Of a stretch of 7,237 bases of DNA, positions 1 to 5,052 are shown piece after piece. The stretch comes from Candidatus Kariarchaeota archaeon (GTDB lineage Archaea > Asgardarchaeota > Heimdallarchaeia > Heimdallarchaeales > Kariarchaeaceae), in the NCBI GenBank assembly GCA_016839545.1, contig JAEOUB010000623.1, forward strand, positions 1 through 7,237. Reading direction: 5' to 3'. The number at the start of each line of letters is the position of its first letter. Position 1 is the stretch's first letter. A model generated the notes under the pieces. It ran no database searches. It was not told the DNA's origin and saw only the letters and a list, made by a program, of their open reading frames with translations. The translations under genes and the position numbers were made by a program.

Positions 1-631
1 ACTGTCCCACTGAAAGCATCTGCTCAAACATGGTAGATACAATGAGAGCAGGGACGTCAGAGGACAAGTCTGCTATGAAAGCTCCAAGTTGCCACCCGAT
101 GAAAGTCACCAGGATGATGATGAATAGCTCATCATACATGAAGCCCAAGGAGTAATTGTAATAGAGTACACCGACAACTATTGCCAATTCCACAATTGGG
201 CCAAGTGTGGGAATGACGCCAGCGATGTCAAATACACGGGTGAGAAGTACTATGAATTCCAAGGTATAGATTGCCAGCAGCATAACTCTGAGCTGATTGT
301 GATGATGGACTATCAGAGGAATTGTCGTCAGGATAACGATCATGACAAGCATCAAGGCATAACTGAAGATCTGTACGGAGAAACCAAATGCTCTTAGAAA
401 CGAACCAGCAAGGCTGAGTATAATAGCAAGATAGAGTGATCTCTCATACCAGCTCTCAGCTGGCTCTTTGAGATAGAAGTATGTCAGTGCCACAATGAAA
501 AGGCTGAGTAATCCCGTCCAGACTAACTTGTCCAGCACCACCAATCCGTGCACAGATGATGTGTTAAGGAAGGTGATGTAGAGATGGTGTAGAATGATGC
601 TAATGAGTAATAATCGCTCCTGACCCTTCAT
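1..631 (-). CDS. Polytopic membrane protein, 3' end outside the window
   Basis: An uninterrupted reading frame starts at an ATG at 631-629 and stays open to the left edge (210 complete codons, no stop), so the C-terminus lies outside the window. The product is strongly hydrophobic. I count six or seven likely transmembrane segments, roughly at residues 5-22, 33-54, 66-84, 88-108, 115-131, 136-158 and 168-188, separated by short polar loops (for example KEPAESWYER at 55-64 and HHHNQLR at 109-115). There is no cleavable signal peptide; the first segment looks like an anchor. An in-frame TGA at 637-635 leaves only ATG 631 or TTG 634 as start. A GAGG lies about 19 bases upstream, too far for a normal ribosome site. 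The gene begins 63 bases after the stop of the co-directional 695-1528 gene, so the two may share a transcript. I do not recognise the family and assign no function. Confidence 0.75.
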   Translation of the reverse strand, partial: MKGQERLLLISIILHHLYITFLNTSSVHGLVVLDKLVWTGLLSLFIVALTYFYLKEPAESWYERSLYLAIILSLAGSFLRAFGFSVQIFSYALMLVMIVILTTIPLIVHHHNQLRVMLLAIYTLEFIVLLTRVFDIAGVIPTLGPIVELAIVVGVLYYNYSLGFMYDELFIIILVTFIGWQLGAFIADLSSDVPALIVSTMFEQMLSVGQ

Positions 632-694
632 CAATCATTGTGTATCGAGTCCTCATAAGAGTCAATGGTTACTGTATTGAAAGGATGTCAGATC

Positions 695-1528
695 TTACTC
701 AATTTCTACCCACTCTTCCAGAGAGCCGTAGATACTGTCATGCTTGATGTAGGCATTCTGGGATTTCGGAACAAAAAGTGGCTCCTCTCCCACATCAGAA
801 TTGAGGATTATTACTTGACGTGCCCCCTGCGTAATGGTCTTTGTAAAGGAGATATCCTGATTGGGGATTACCACAGTCTTGATCTCCATATTAGGTATAA
901 TCTGGTTGATATGGTCCATTCCCCGTTTATCCAATGGGAGAAGGATGGAATGTGATGTACCCAGCTCGATATGAAATGCCAGCGGTTTACCAGGATCAAT
1001 AAGTACCTCATCAGGCTTGACTAGTTTTGGAAAGAGGGTCTTTGTAACTCTCTTCACGGGTTTCCAGGAAAAGGGATTGACCAGTTTTAGGAGGTCTACC
1101 ACAGGATCAAGTGGTCGTTTGGGAGCGTGTTCTTTGACCTCTTGACTCAGTTCTTTCAGATAGATCGGATCAATCTGTATCCCATCCACCACCTCTTGCT
1201 GGAACCCTATCACTCGTAATTGTCTGACAGAGAGCCCCTGTTCTTTGAACAGTTCAGCAGTCTCGGAATTGGTGATAATGGGCTTGTTTGTCCGCTCTGC
1301 AAGAAAGGTCGTCCTGTGGATAAGTTCATTATTCACCACTGATGTCTGCATCGTGATAATATGGGTCAGACTCTCAATATTAAGTTCTATTCCCTCTTTT
1401 GAGGTCCCTGGAAGATGAACATGCTTGCTAGGATTGACCAGCAGATGGAGTCTCTTCTTGCGGACTCGACCCTCGAGGAAAATCAGCTCATAAGAAAAAT
1501 CGTCATAAGCTCTCACATAGAGGGTCAT
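695..1528 (-). CDS. Hypothetical protein resembling a metal-site-less metallo-beta-lactamase fold (UlaG-like)
   Basis: The 277-residue soluble protein has no signal peptide or membrane segment. Its layout recalls the UlaG-like branch of the metallo-beta-lactamase superfamily. LLVNP (29-33) sits where these proteins have an ILIDP strand. THIITMQTSVVNNE (55-68) sits where the HxHxDH metal motif should follow a hydrophobic strand. KPIITNSETAELFKEQGLSV (82-101) followed by VVDGIQI (113-119) resembles the alpha/beta unit with the D-G-V-x-V turn. AFHIELGTSHSILLPLD (184-200) resembles the strand pair leading to the GD metal site, and VVIPNQ (219-224) the later LLPIG-like strand. The His residues of the first metal site are absent, so hydrolase activity is unlikely. 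A basic, proline-rich insert (about 134-175) interrupts the fold. The fold call is pattern recognition by eye. Start ATG 1528 is preceded by GGGAGG 13 bases upstream. It is probably co-transcribed with the membrane protein 63 bases downstream, perhaps as a partner. Confidence 0.6.
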   Translation of the reverse strand: MTLYVRAYDDFSYELIFLEGRVRKKRLHLLVNPSKHVHLPGTSKEGIELNIESLTHIITMQTSVVNNELIHRTTFLAERTNKPIITNSETAELFKEQGLSVRQLRVIGFQQEVVDGIQIDPIYLKELSQEVKEHAPKRPLDPVVDLLKLVNPFSWKPVKRVTKTLFPKLVKPDEVLIDPGKPLAFHIELGTSHSILLPLDKRGMDHINQIIPNMEIKTVVIPNQDISFTKTITQGARQVIILNSDVGEEPLFVPKSQNAYIKHDSIYGSLEEWVEIE

Positions 1529-1541
1529 ACCATCATGTATT

Positions 1542-1560
1542 CCTCCCTTCCCTTATAATT
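1542..1560 (-). promoter_or_regulatory. TATA-like box and Shine-Dalgarno-like site before the MBL-like gene
   Basis: On the minus strand AATTATAA (1560-1553) is a TATA-like element, and GGGAGG (1547-1542) is a purine-rich site 13 bases before the ATG at 1528. The two do not sit together easily: a start site about 26 bases after the TATA centre would fall near 1530 and leave a leaderless message without GGGAGG. Either the TATA box or the ribosome site is probably fortuitous, or the real promoter lies further upstream. Confidence 0.35.
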
Positions 1561-1625
1561 TGTTTTCAAATCAACGAGCTTTCGCGTTATCTGAGAGGTC
1601 AGAGATATCGGTCATTTAGCATACC

Positions 1626-1643
1626 ATCAAAAGCTAATTTGAT
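1626..1643. promoter_or_regulatory. Inverted repeat abutting the aminotransferase start
   Basis: ATCAAA (1626-1631) and TTTGAT (1638-1643) form a perfect 6-base inverted repeat with a 6-base AT-rich spacer, ending directly before the ATG at 1644. A weak TATA-like CATTTAG lies around 1613-1619, about 27 bases before the start, which would fit a leaderless transcript beginning at the repeat. The repeat could be an operator. It is short and AT-rich, so chance is possible. Confidence 0.3.
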
Positions 1644-2903
1644 ATGGAACCCCGCCATAGTGAACCTATGGAGTCAGCAAAGGAATTGACGAAATCTCAG
1701 GAATATATTGATCGAGAGAAGGAATGGACTTCTCCCAACTACACACCAATCCCAGCAGTTCTTTCAAAGGGCGAGGGAATCTGGGTTTGGGACGTTGATG
1801 GTAAGAAGTACCTAGACTGTCTGTCCTCATACTCTGCTGTCAATCAGGGTCATCGGCATCCCAAGATCATTCAGGCAGCCAAGGATCAGATGGACAGGAT
1901 CACCCTGACATCACGTGCATTCTTCAATGATCAGCTAGGGAGCTTTATGCAGAAATTGTGCGAGTACTCCGGGATGGAGATGGCATGTCCCATGAATACC
2001 GGTGCTGAGGCTGTGGAGACAGGTCTGAAGACTGCTCGACGATGGGGATACTACCACAAGAAAGTGGAAGAGAACAAGGCAGAGATCATTGTAGCCGCAG
2101 AGAATTTTCATGGTAGAACCATCACCATTGTTGGGTTCTCTACTGATCCCGATACCCATGGTGGGTTTGGACCAGCAACTCCTGGTTTCAAAATTATCCC
2201 CTTTGGAGACGCACAGGCACTAAAAGAGGCTATCACACCCAATACTGTGGCTTTCATGGTAGAGCCTATTCAGGGAGAGGCCGGTGTGATTGTACCTCCT
2301 GAGGGTTACCTTAAGGAAATACGCCAGATCTGTACTGATAACAATGTGCTGCTTATTCTCGATGAGATCCAGACTGGATTTGCCCGAACTGGCAAACGAT
2401 TTGCCTTTGAGCATGAGAATGTCAAACCTGATATCTTGCTGGTAGGTAAAGCTCTTGGTGGAGGTTTATTCCCTGTTTCTGCAGCCCTTGGGTCCAAGGA
2501 GATCATGAATGTGCTGAGTTCAGGTTCACACGGATCTACATTCGGAGGCAATCCTCTGGGTTGTGCAATCGGTGCAGCTGCTATCGATGTCCTGCTGGAG
2601 GAAAATCTCGCAGAGAAATCTGGAGAGCTTGGAGAATATTTCAAAGAGAAACTTGAGACCCTCCCCAAGGATGTTGTCATGGATGTGAGAGGCAAGGGTC
2701 TCCTGCTAGCCATCCAGTTTAACGACAGGGGAGGCGCGGCAAAGAAATACGTCCTGGCAATGAAAGAGAGAGGACTACTGGCAAAACAGACCCACGTCCA
2801 TACTATACGGTTTGCACCACCACTGGTGATCACCAAAGAGGAGATCGATTACGCCTTTGGCATCATCCAAGAAGCGATTGAAGAAGTACGAGCCACACTC
2901 TAA
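1644..2903 (+). CDS. rocD: Ornithine aminotransferase-like class III PLP aminotransferase
   Basis: This 419-residue protein is a full-length fold-type I, class III pyridoxal-phosphate aminotransferase. Ornithine aminotransferase moves the delta-amino group of ornithine to 2-oxoglutarate, giving glutamate semialdehyde (proline/arginine/glutamate interconversion) in the cytosol. It closely follows remembered ornithine aminotransferase sequence, including the human enzyme: SSYSAVNQGH (61-70), LTSRAF (88-93), NTGAEA (118-123), VEPIQGEAG (206-214), LDEIQTG (239-245), VGKALGGGL (267-275), HGSTFGGNPLG (296-306) and IRFAPPL (388-394). Lys269 is the Schiff-base lysine and Asp240 pairs with the PLP ring nitrogen. 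Glu212 matches human Glu235, Tyr63 lies in the substrate-binding SSYSAVNQGH segment, and Arg389 (IRFAPPL) matches human Arg413. ATG 1644 is taken; Met9 (1668) is an alternative, and neither has a Shine-Dalgarno site. Archaeal relatives can act on acetylornithine, lysine or other omega-amino acids or be racemases, so the substrate is less certain than the family. The gene is divergent from the MBL-like gene and convergent with the GTPase. Confidence 0.88.
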   Translation: MEPRHSEPMESAKELTKSQEYIDREKEWTSPNYTPIPAVLSKGEGIWVWDVDGKKYLDCLSSYSAVNQGHRHPKIIQAAKDQMDRITLTSRAFFNDQLGSFMQKLCEYSGMEMACPMNTGAEAVETGLKTARRWGYYHKKVEENKAEIIVAAENFHGRTITIVGFSTDPDTHGGFGPATPGFKIIPFGDAQALKEAITPNTVAFMVEPIQGEAGVIVPPEGYLKEIRQICTDNNVLLILDEIQTGFARTGKRFAFEHENVKPDILLVGKALGGGLFPVSAALGSKEIMNVLSSGSHGSTFGGNPLGCAIGAAAIDVLLEENLAEKSGELGEYFKEKLETLPKDVVMDVRGKGLLLAIQFNDRGGAAKKYVLAMKERGLLAKQTHVHTIRFAPPLVITKEEIDYAFGIIQEAIEEVRATL

Positions 2904-2937
2904 TTTCGGTACATATTCATGGAGTGAAATTATTTCA
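2901..2937. terminator. Nested AT-rich inverted repeats across both convergent stop codons
   Basis: TAATTTC (2901-2907) contains the aminotransferase stop, and GAAATTA (2926-2932) contains the GTPase stop on the other strand. They are perfect 7-base inverted repeats, 18 bases apart. A second, tight palindrome, TGAAAT-T-ATTTCA, spans 2925-2937. The stems are AT-rich and no long T tract follows on either strand, so a shared bidirectional termination signal is only a possibility. Confidence 0.25.
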
Positions 2938-3502
2938 GTTTGATAGTGCCCCTTGATAGACCATCAATAATCTGACGACCAATCTGGTTGAATGCCTCAT
3001 TGACATTGAGACCTGTCTTTGCAGATGTCTCCATGTGATGCACATTGAAACCTTGGGCTCGTGTCTTCTGAGTTAGTGCCTCTACGTACTTGATACCCTG
3101 GTCGACTTGAACAGAATTGGAGTCCCTGAGATCAGCCTTGTTCCCCAGAATAATAATAGGTACAACACCTCGCCCTGAATTACGCCAAAGCTCCTCGATC
3201 CACCGGGTGAGATTGAGAAAACTCTGACGGCGAGTTACATCATAGATGAGGATACCACCCATGGCACCACGGAAAAATCGGGCACGTACGGATCTGAATG
3301 TATCCTGCCCTGCAAGATCCCACAGCTGAAACGTTACCTTGTTGGAGTCAATCTCCACATCATGAGTGGCAAAATCTGCTCCAATAGTCATCAGGTGTTC
3401 CTCTCGGAACCCTCGACCCATGAAACGGTTTCGTAGGCTTGTCTTACCTACTGCTCCGTCGCCACAGAGCGCTATTTTGAGGAAGTAATTGGCTGCTGTC
3501 AT
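2930..3502 (-). CDS. Rab/Ras-like small GTPase
   Basis: This is a compact Ras-superfamily GTPase of 190 residues when started at ATG 3502. All G motifs are present: P-loop GDGAVGKT (14-21), switch I Thr39 in MTIGADF, DLAGQ (62-66, with the Ras Gln61 equivalent at 66), NKAD (121-124) and TSAK (159-162). IGADF and RFFRGAMGGILIYDVT resemble Rab family signatures (IGVDF, YYRGAMG). Both catalytic and nucleotide-binding residues look intact, so it should be an active switch. The C-terminus ends in GTIKLK without cysteines, so there is no prenylation site and membrane attachment, if any, must be indirect. A longer frame begins at TTG 3562, but a TATA box at 3567-3576 predicts transcription from about 3545, inside that extension, and the P-loop position also favours ATG 3502. 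It lies downstream of, and in the same direction as, adenylate kinase, with its own promoter. Large GTPase families of this kind are characteristic of Asgard archaea; the partner is unknown. Confidence 0.93.
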   Translation of the reverse strand: MTAANYFLKIALCGDGAVGKTSLRNRFMGRGFREEHLMTIGADFATHDVEIDSNKVTFQLWDLAGQDTFRSVRARFFRGAMGGILIYDVTRRQSFLNLTRWIEELWRNSGRGVVPIIILGNKADLRDSNSVQVDQGIKYVEALTQKTRAQGFNVHHMETSAKTGLNVNEAFNQIGRQIIDGLSRGTIKLK

Positions 3503-3566
3503 ATTTGGTAAGCCCCCGGTATCGATTACTCGATTGTTTTCCGTAAGAGAGTTTAGAACCAACCTA

Positions 3567-3576
3567 TTATAAATAA
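3567..3576 (-). promoter_or_regulatory. TATA box of the GTPase gene
   Basis: The minus strand reads TTATTTATAA here, a good archaeal TATA box. A start site about 26 bases downstream falls near 3545, giving an untranslated leader of roughly 40 bases to ATG 3502. It argues against translation from the TTG at 3562. Confidence 0.55.
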
Positions 3577-3664
3577 TGTGCCTATCAGGTATGTCTCAGG
3601 TCAGGAAATACTAGGAATTGATCGGAAGATGGTTTGCTTAGTGGTTGATAATGGTACTTTCGGG

Positions 3665-3680
3665 ATAATTTCAGAATTAT
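3665..3680 (-). terminator. Small hairpin at the adenylate kinase stop codon
   Basis: ATAATT (3665-3670) and AATTAT (3675-3680) are perfect 6-base inverted repeats with a 4-base loop, and they include the adenylate kinase stop (3679-3677). The stem is entirely A-T and no long T run follows, so it is at best a weak terminator or end-protecting structure. The rest of 3503-3676 holds only the GTPase promoter as far as I can see. Confidence 0.25.
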
Positions 3681-4357
3681 ATTTCTACATTGATCTTCTC
3701 CACATCTTTGGCTACCAAGTCTGCTATCACGCTTGAATCTTTGTGAGAATAGTGTCTGAGCAGGTTAGTTGACTTGTAGTGGGAAAGCAGAGGCTGTGTT
3801 TGCTCCTGGTAGACACGCAACCTGTGCTGGATGACTTCCTCGGTCTCATCAGACCTGGTGATAAGTGGTGACTGACAGCGATCACAGATCCCAGGCTGTT
3901 TTGTGGGTGAGTAGCGGGTATTGTACACTGCTTGGCAATCTGACTTGGAACATGTTCGGCGGCTGAGGATACGTTCAATCAGTTCACTGTCATCAACTTC
4001 GACATTTGCCACCAGTCCCAGGGGTATGCCCAGCTTACCGAGAAGAGTACTGAGGGAGCGAGCCTGTGCCACATTACGAGGATACCCGTCAAGAATGAGA
4101 TTGCGAGACAGGTCCATCTGCGATATGTGAGATACCAGAAGCTCTAACACTATTTCATCAGGGACCAGGGATCCCGCATCCATGTAGCTCTTGGCCTTCT
4201 TTCCCAGCTCGGTCTGACGTTTCATGGCACTCCGTAGTATGTTGCCAGTAGACACAGTTGTCATCTCGTATCGATCCACGAGGTCACTTGCAATGGTGCC
4301 TTTTCCAGCGCCGGGGGGACCTAACAGGATAATTACATTGGATCTTCCGGAACTCAA
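3677..4357 (-). CDS. adk: Adenylate kinase with a four-cysteine (zinc-type) LID
   Basis: This 226-residue protein is a long-form nucleoside monophosphate kinase that converts ATP + AMP to 2 ADP in the cytosol. The P-loop is GPPGAGKGT (13-21). STGNILR (36-42) binds AMP, DGYPR (90-94) is the conserved DGFPR-type motif, and the LID carries RR (133-134) and RSD (168-170). The LID has Cys136, Cys141, Cys158 and Cys161, the zinc arrangement of Bacillus-type enzymes, but the first pair is spaced C-x4-C instead of the usual C-x2-C; the x16 and C-x2-C spacings are normal. This bacterial/eukaryote-like form differs from the short trimeric adenylate kinase (AdkA) of many archaea. The start is TTG 4357: it lies nine codons before the first P-loop residue, and the open frame upstream has no ATG, GTG or TTG before the TAA at 4435-4433. 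No ribosome site is visible. It is divergent from the XTP diphosphatase gene. Confidence 0.92.
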   Translation of the reverse strand: MSSGRSNVIILLGPPGAGKGTIASDLVDRYEMTTVSTGNILRSAMKRQTELGKKAKSYMDAGSLVPDEIVLELLVSHISQMDLSRNLILDGYPRNVAQARSLSTLLGKLGIPLGLVANVEVDDSELIERILSRRTCSKSDCQAVYNTRYSPTKQPGICDRCQSPLITRSDETEEVIQHRLRVYQEQTQPLLSHYKSTNLLRHYSHKDSSVIADLVAKDVEKINVEI

Positions 4358-4404
4358 CCTGCCTGTCTTGGAACTATCAGTAATATGCTCTTGTACCTTC
4401 TCAT
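4354..4404 (-). other. Possible 16-codon upstream ORF overlapping the adk start
   Basis: An out-of-frame ATG at 4404-4402 opens a frame reading MRRYKSILLIVPRQAG. It ends in a TGA whose first two bases are the last two of the adk TTG start (TTGA overlap). A TATA-like CAATAAAA lies at 4438-4431 on the minus strand, about 27 bases before this ATG, so a leaderless transcript could begin on it. Translation of the leader could feed ribosomes onto the weak TTG start. Such short frames also arise by chance. Confidence 0.2.
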
Positions 4405-4483
4405 GGAAAAATGGTTTATCCTCGCAGTGATTTTATTGAGGGAAGGACTTCTTTACATCACTTTTCCGATCCATTCATTATGG

Positions 4484-4507
4484 TCTACACCAAAAAAAAG
4501 GTGTGGA
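4484..4507 (+). promoter_or_regulatory. Hairpin with A8 loop enclosing the GTG start of the XTP diphosphatase gene
   Basis: TCTACACC (4484-4491) pairs with GGTGTGGA (4500-4507) over 8 positions, with one G-U pair in RNA, around a loop of eight A residues (4492-4499). The GTG start at 4503-4505 lies in the 3' arm. If it forms in the message, it would restrict access to the start codon; in DNA it could be a protein-binding dyad. Confidence 0.4.
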
Positions 4508-5048
4508 ACTCAAGTTGATCACCTCTAACCGACATAAGTTCGAGGAGATGAACCAGAAATTGAAGGGAGTGGTTGATCTCAGCCTGTACAACCAGGCATA
4601 TCCCGAGATACAGGCAGACACTGCCCTGGATATTGCTCGAAACTCATTGACCACACTTGTCCCGCTGATTGATGGCAATTTCTGTATCGAGGACTCGGGC
4701 ATATCGGTGGAAGCTCTGAAAGGCTTTCCCGGTCCCTACTCGTCCTATGTGTACAGAACCATTGGTTGGCAGGGAATTCTCGACCTCATGGCACAAAATC
4801 CGCAGAGAAATGCAACGTTTGTATCAGTGATTGGCTTGTACTGGAAGGGAGATATACACATGTTTCAGGGCTCTTGTGAGGGGACTCTGACATTCGAAGG
4901 AAAGGGTGATCAGGGGTTTGGATTTGATCCTATATTTGTTCCAGATGGTCATCAACTCACGTTTGCGGAGCTTGATATGGAAACAAAGAATCAGGTGAGT
5001 CACCGGTCTCGGTCGACTCAACTATTGGCGGATTTTCTCAGAAAGTAA
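4503..5048 (+). CDS. rdgB: XTP/dITP diphosphatase (HAM1/RdgB family)
   Basis: The 181-residue product is a full-length HAM1/RdgB-type house-cleaning pyrophosphatase. The family removes ITP, XTP and their deoxy forms by hydrolysis to the monophosphate plus pyrophosphate, keeping deaminated purines out of DNA and RNA. The N-terminal TSNRHKFEE (7-15) is the T/S-N-x-x-K substrate loop. EDSGISVEALKGFPGPYSS (63-81) carries metal/catalytic Glu63 and Asp64. GFGFDPIF (138-145) contains Asp142, TFAEL (153-157) follows, and SHRSR (166-170) is the base-recognition motif. All key residues seem present. GTG 4503 gives the usual short N-terminus before the first strand (ELKLITSNR) and is preferred. An ATG at 4480 is out of frame by one base across the A8 tract. 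The gene shares a 145-base intergenic region with the divergent adk gene and ends 4 bases before the convergent eS1 gene. Confidence 0.92.
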   Translation: MELKLITSNRHKFEEMNQKLKGVVDLSLYNQAYPEIQADTALDIARNSLTTLVPLIDGNFCIEDSGISVEALKGFPGPYSSYVYRTIGWQGILDLMAQNPQRNATFVSVIGLYWKGDIHMFQGSCEGTLTFEGKGDQGFGFDPIFVPDGHQLTFAELDMETKNQVSHRSRSTQLLADFLRK

Positions 5049-5052
5049 AGCT

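Noticed and set aside
665..955. 96-codon open frame on the plus strand
   Set aside because: It is antisense to the 3' part of the MBL-like gene, with no promoter or family resemblance.
1590..1603. TCTGA-GAGG-TCAGA dyad in the 1529-1643 divergent region
   Set aside because: The arms are only five bases long, and the dyad is not placed against either TATA-like box or start codon.
2306..2836. 176-codon open frame on the minus strand
   Set aside because: It lies wholly inside the aminotransferase gene on the opposite strand, and its Ser/Pro/Arg-rich composition is that of an antisense shadow.
3563..3676. A missed small gene between adk and the GTPase gene
   Set aside because: Neither strand offers a convincing start and coding-like frame; the region holds the GTPase promoter and the adk 3' hairpin.
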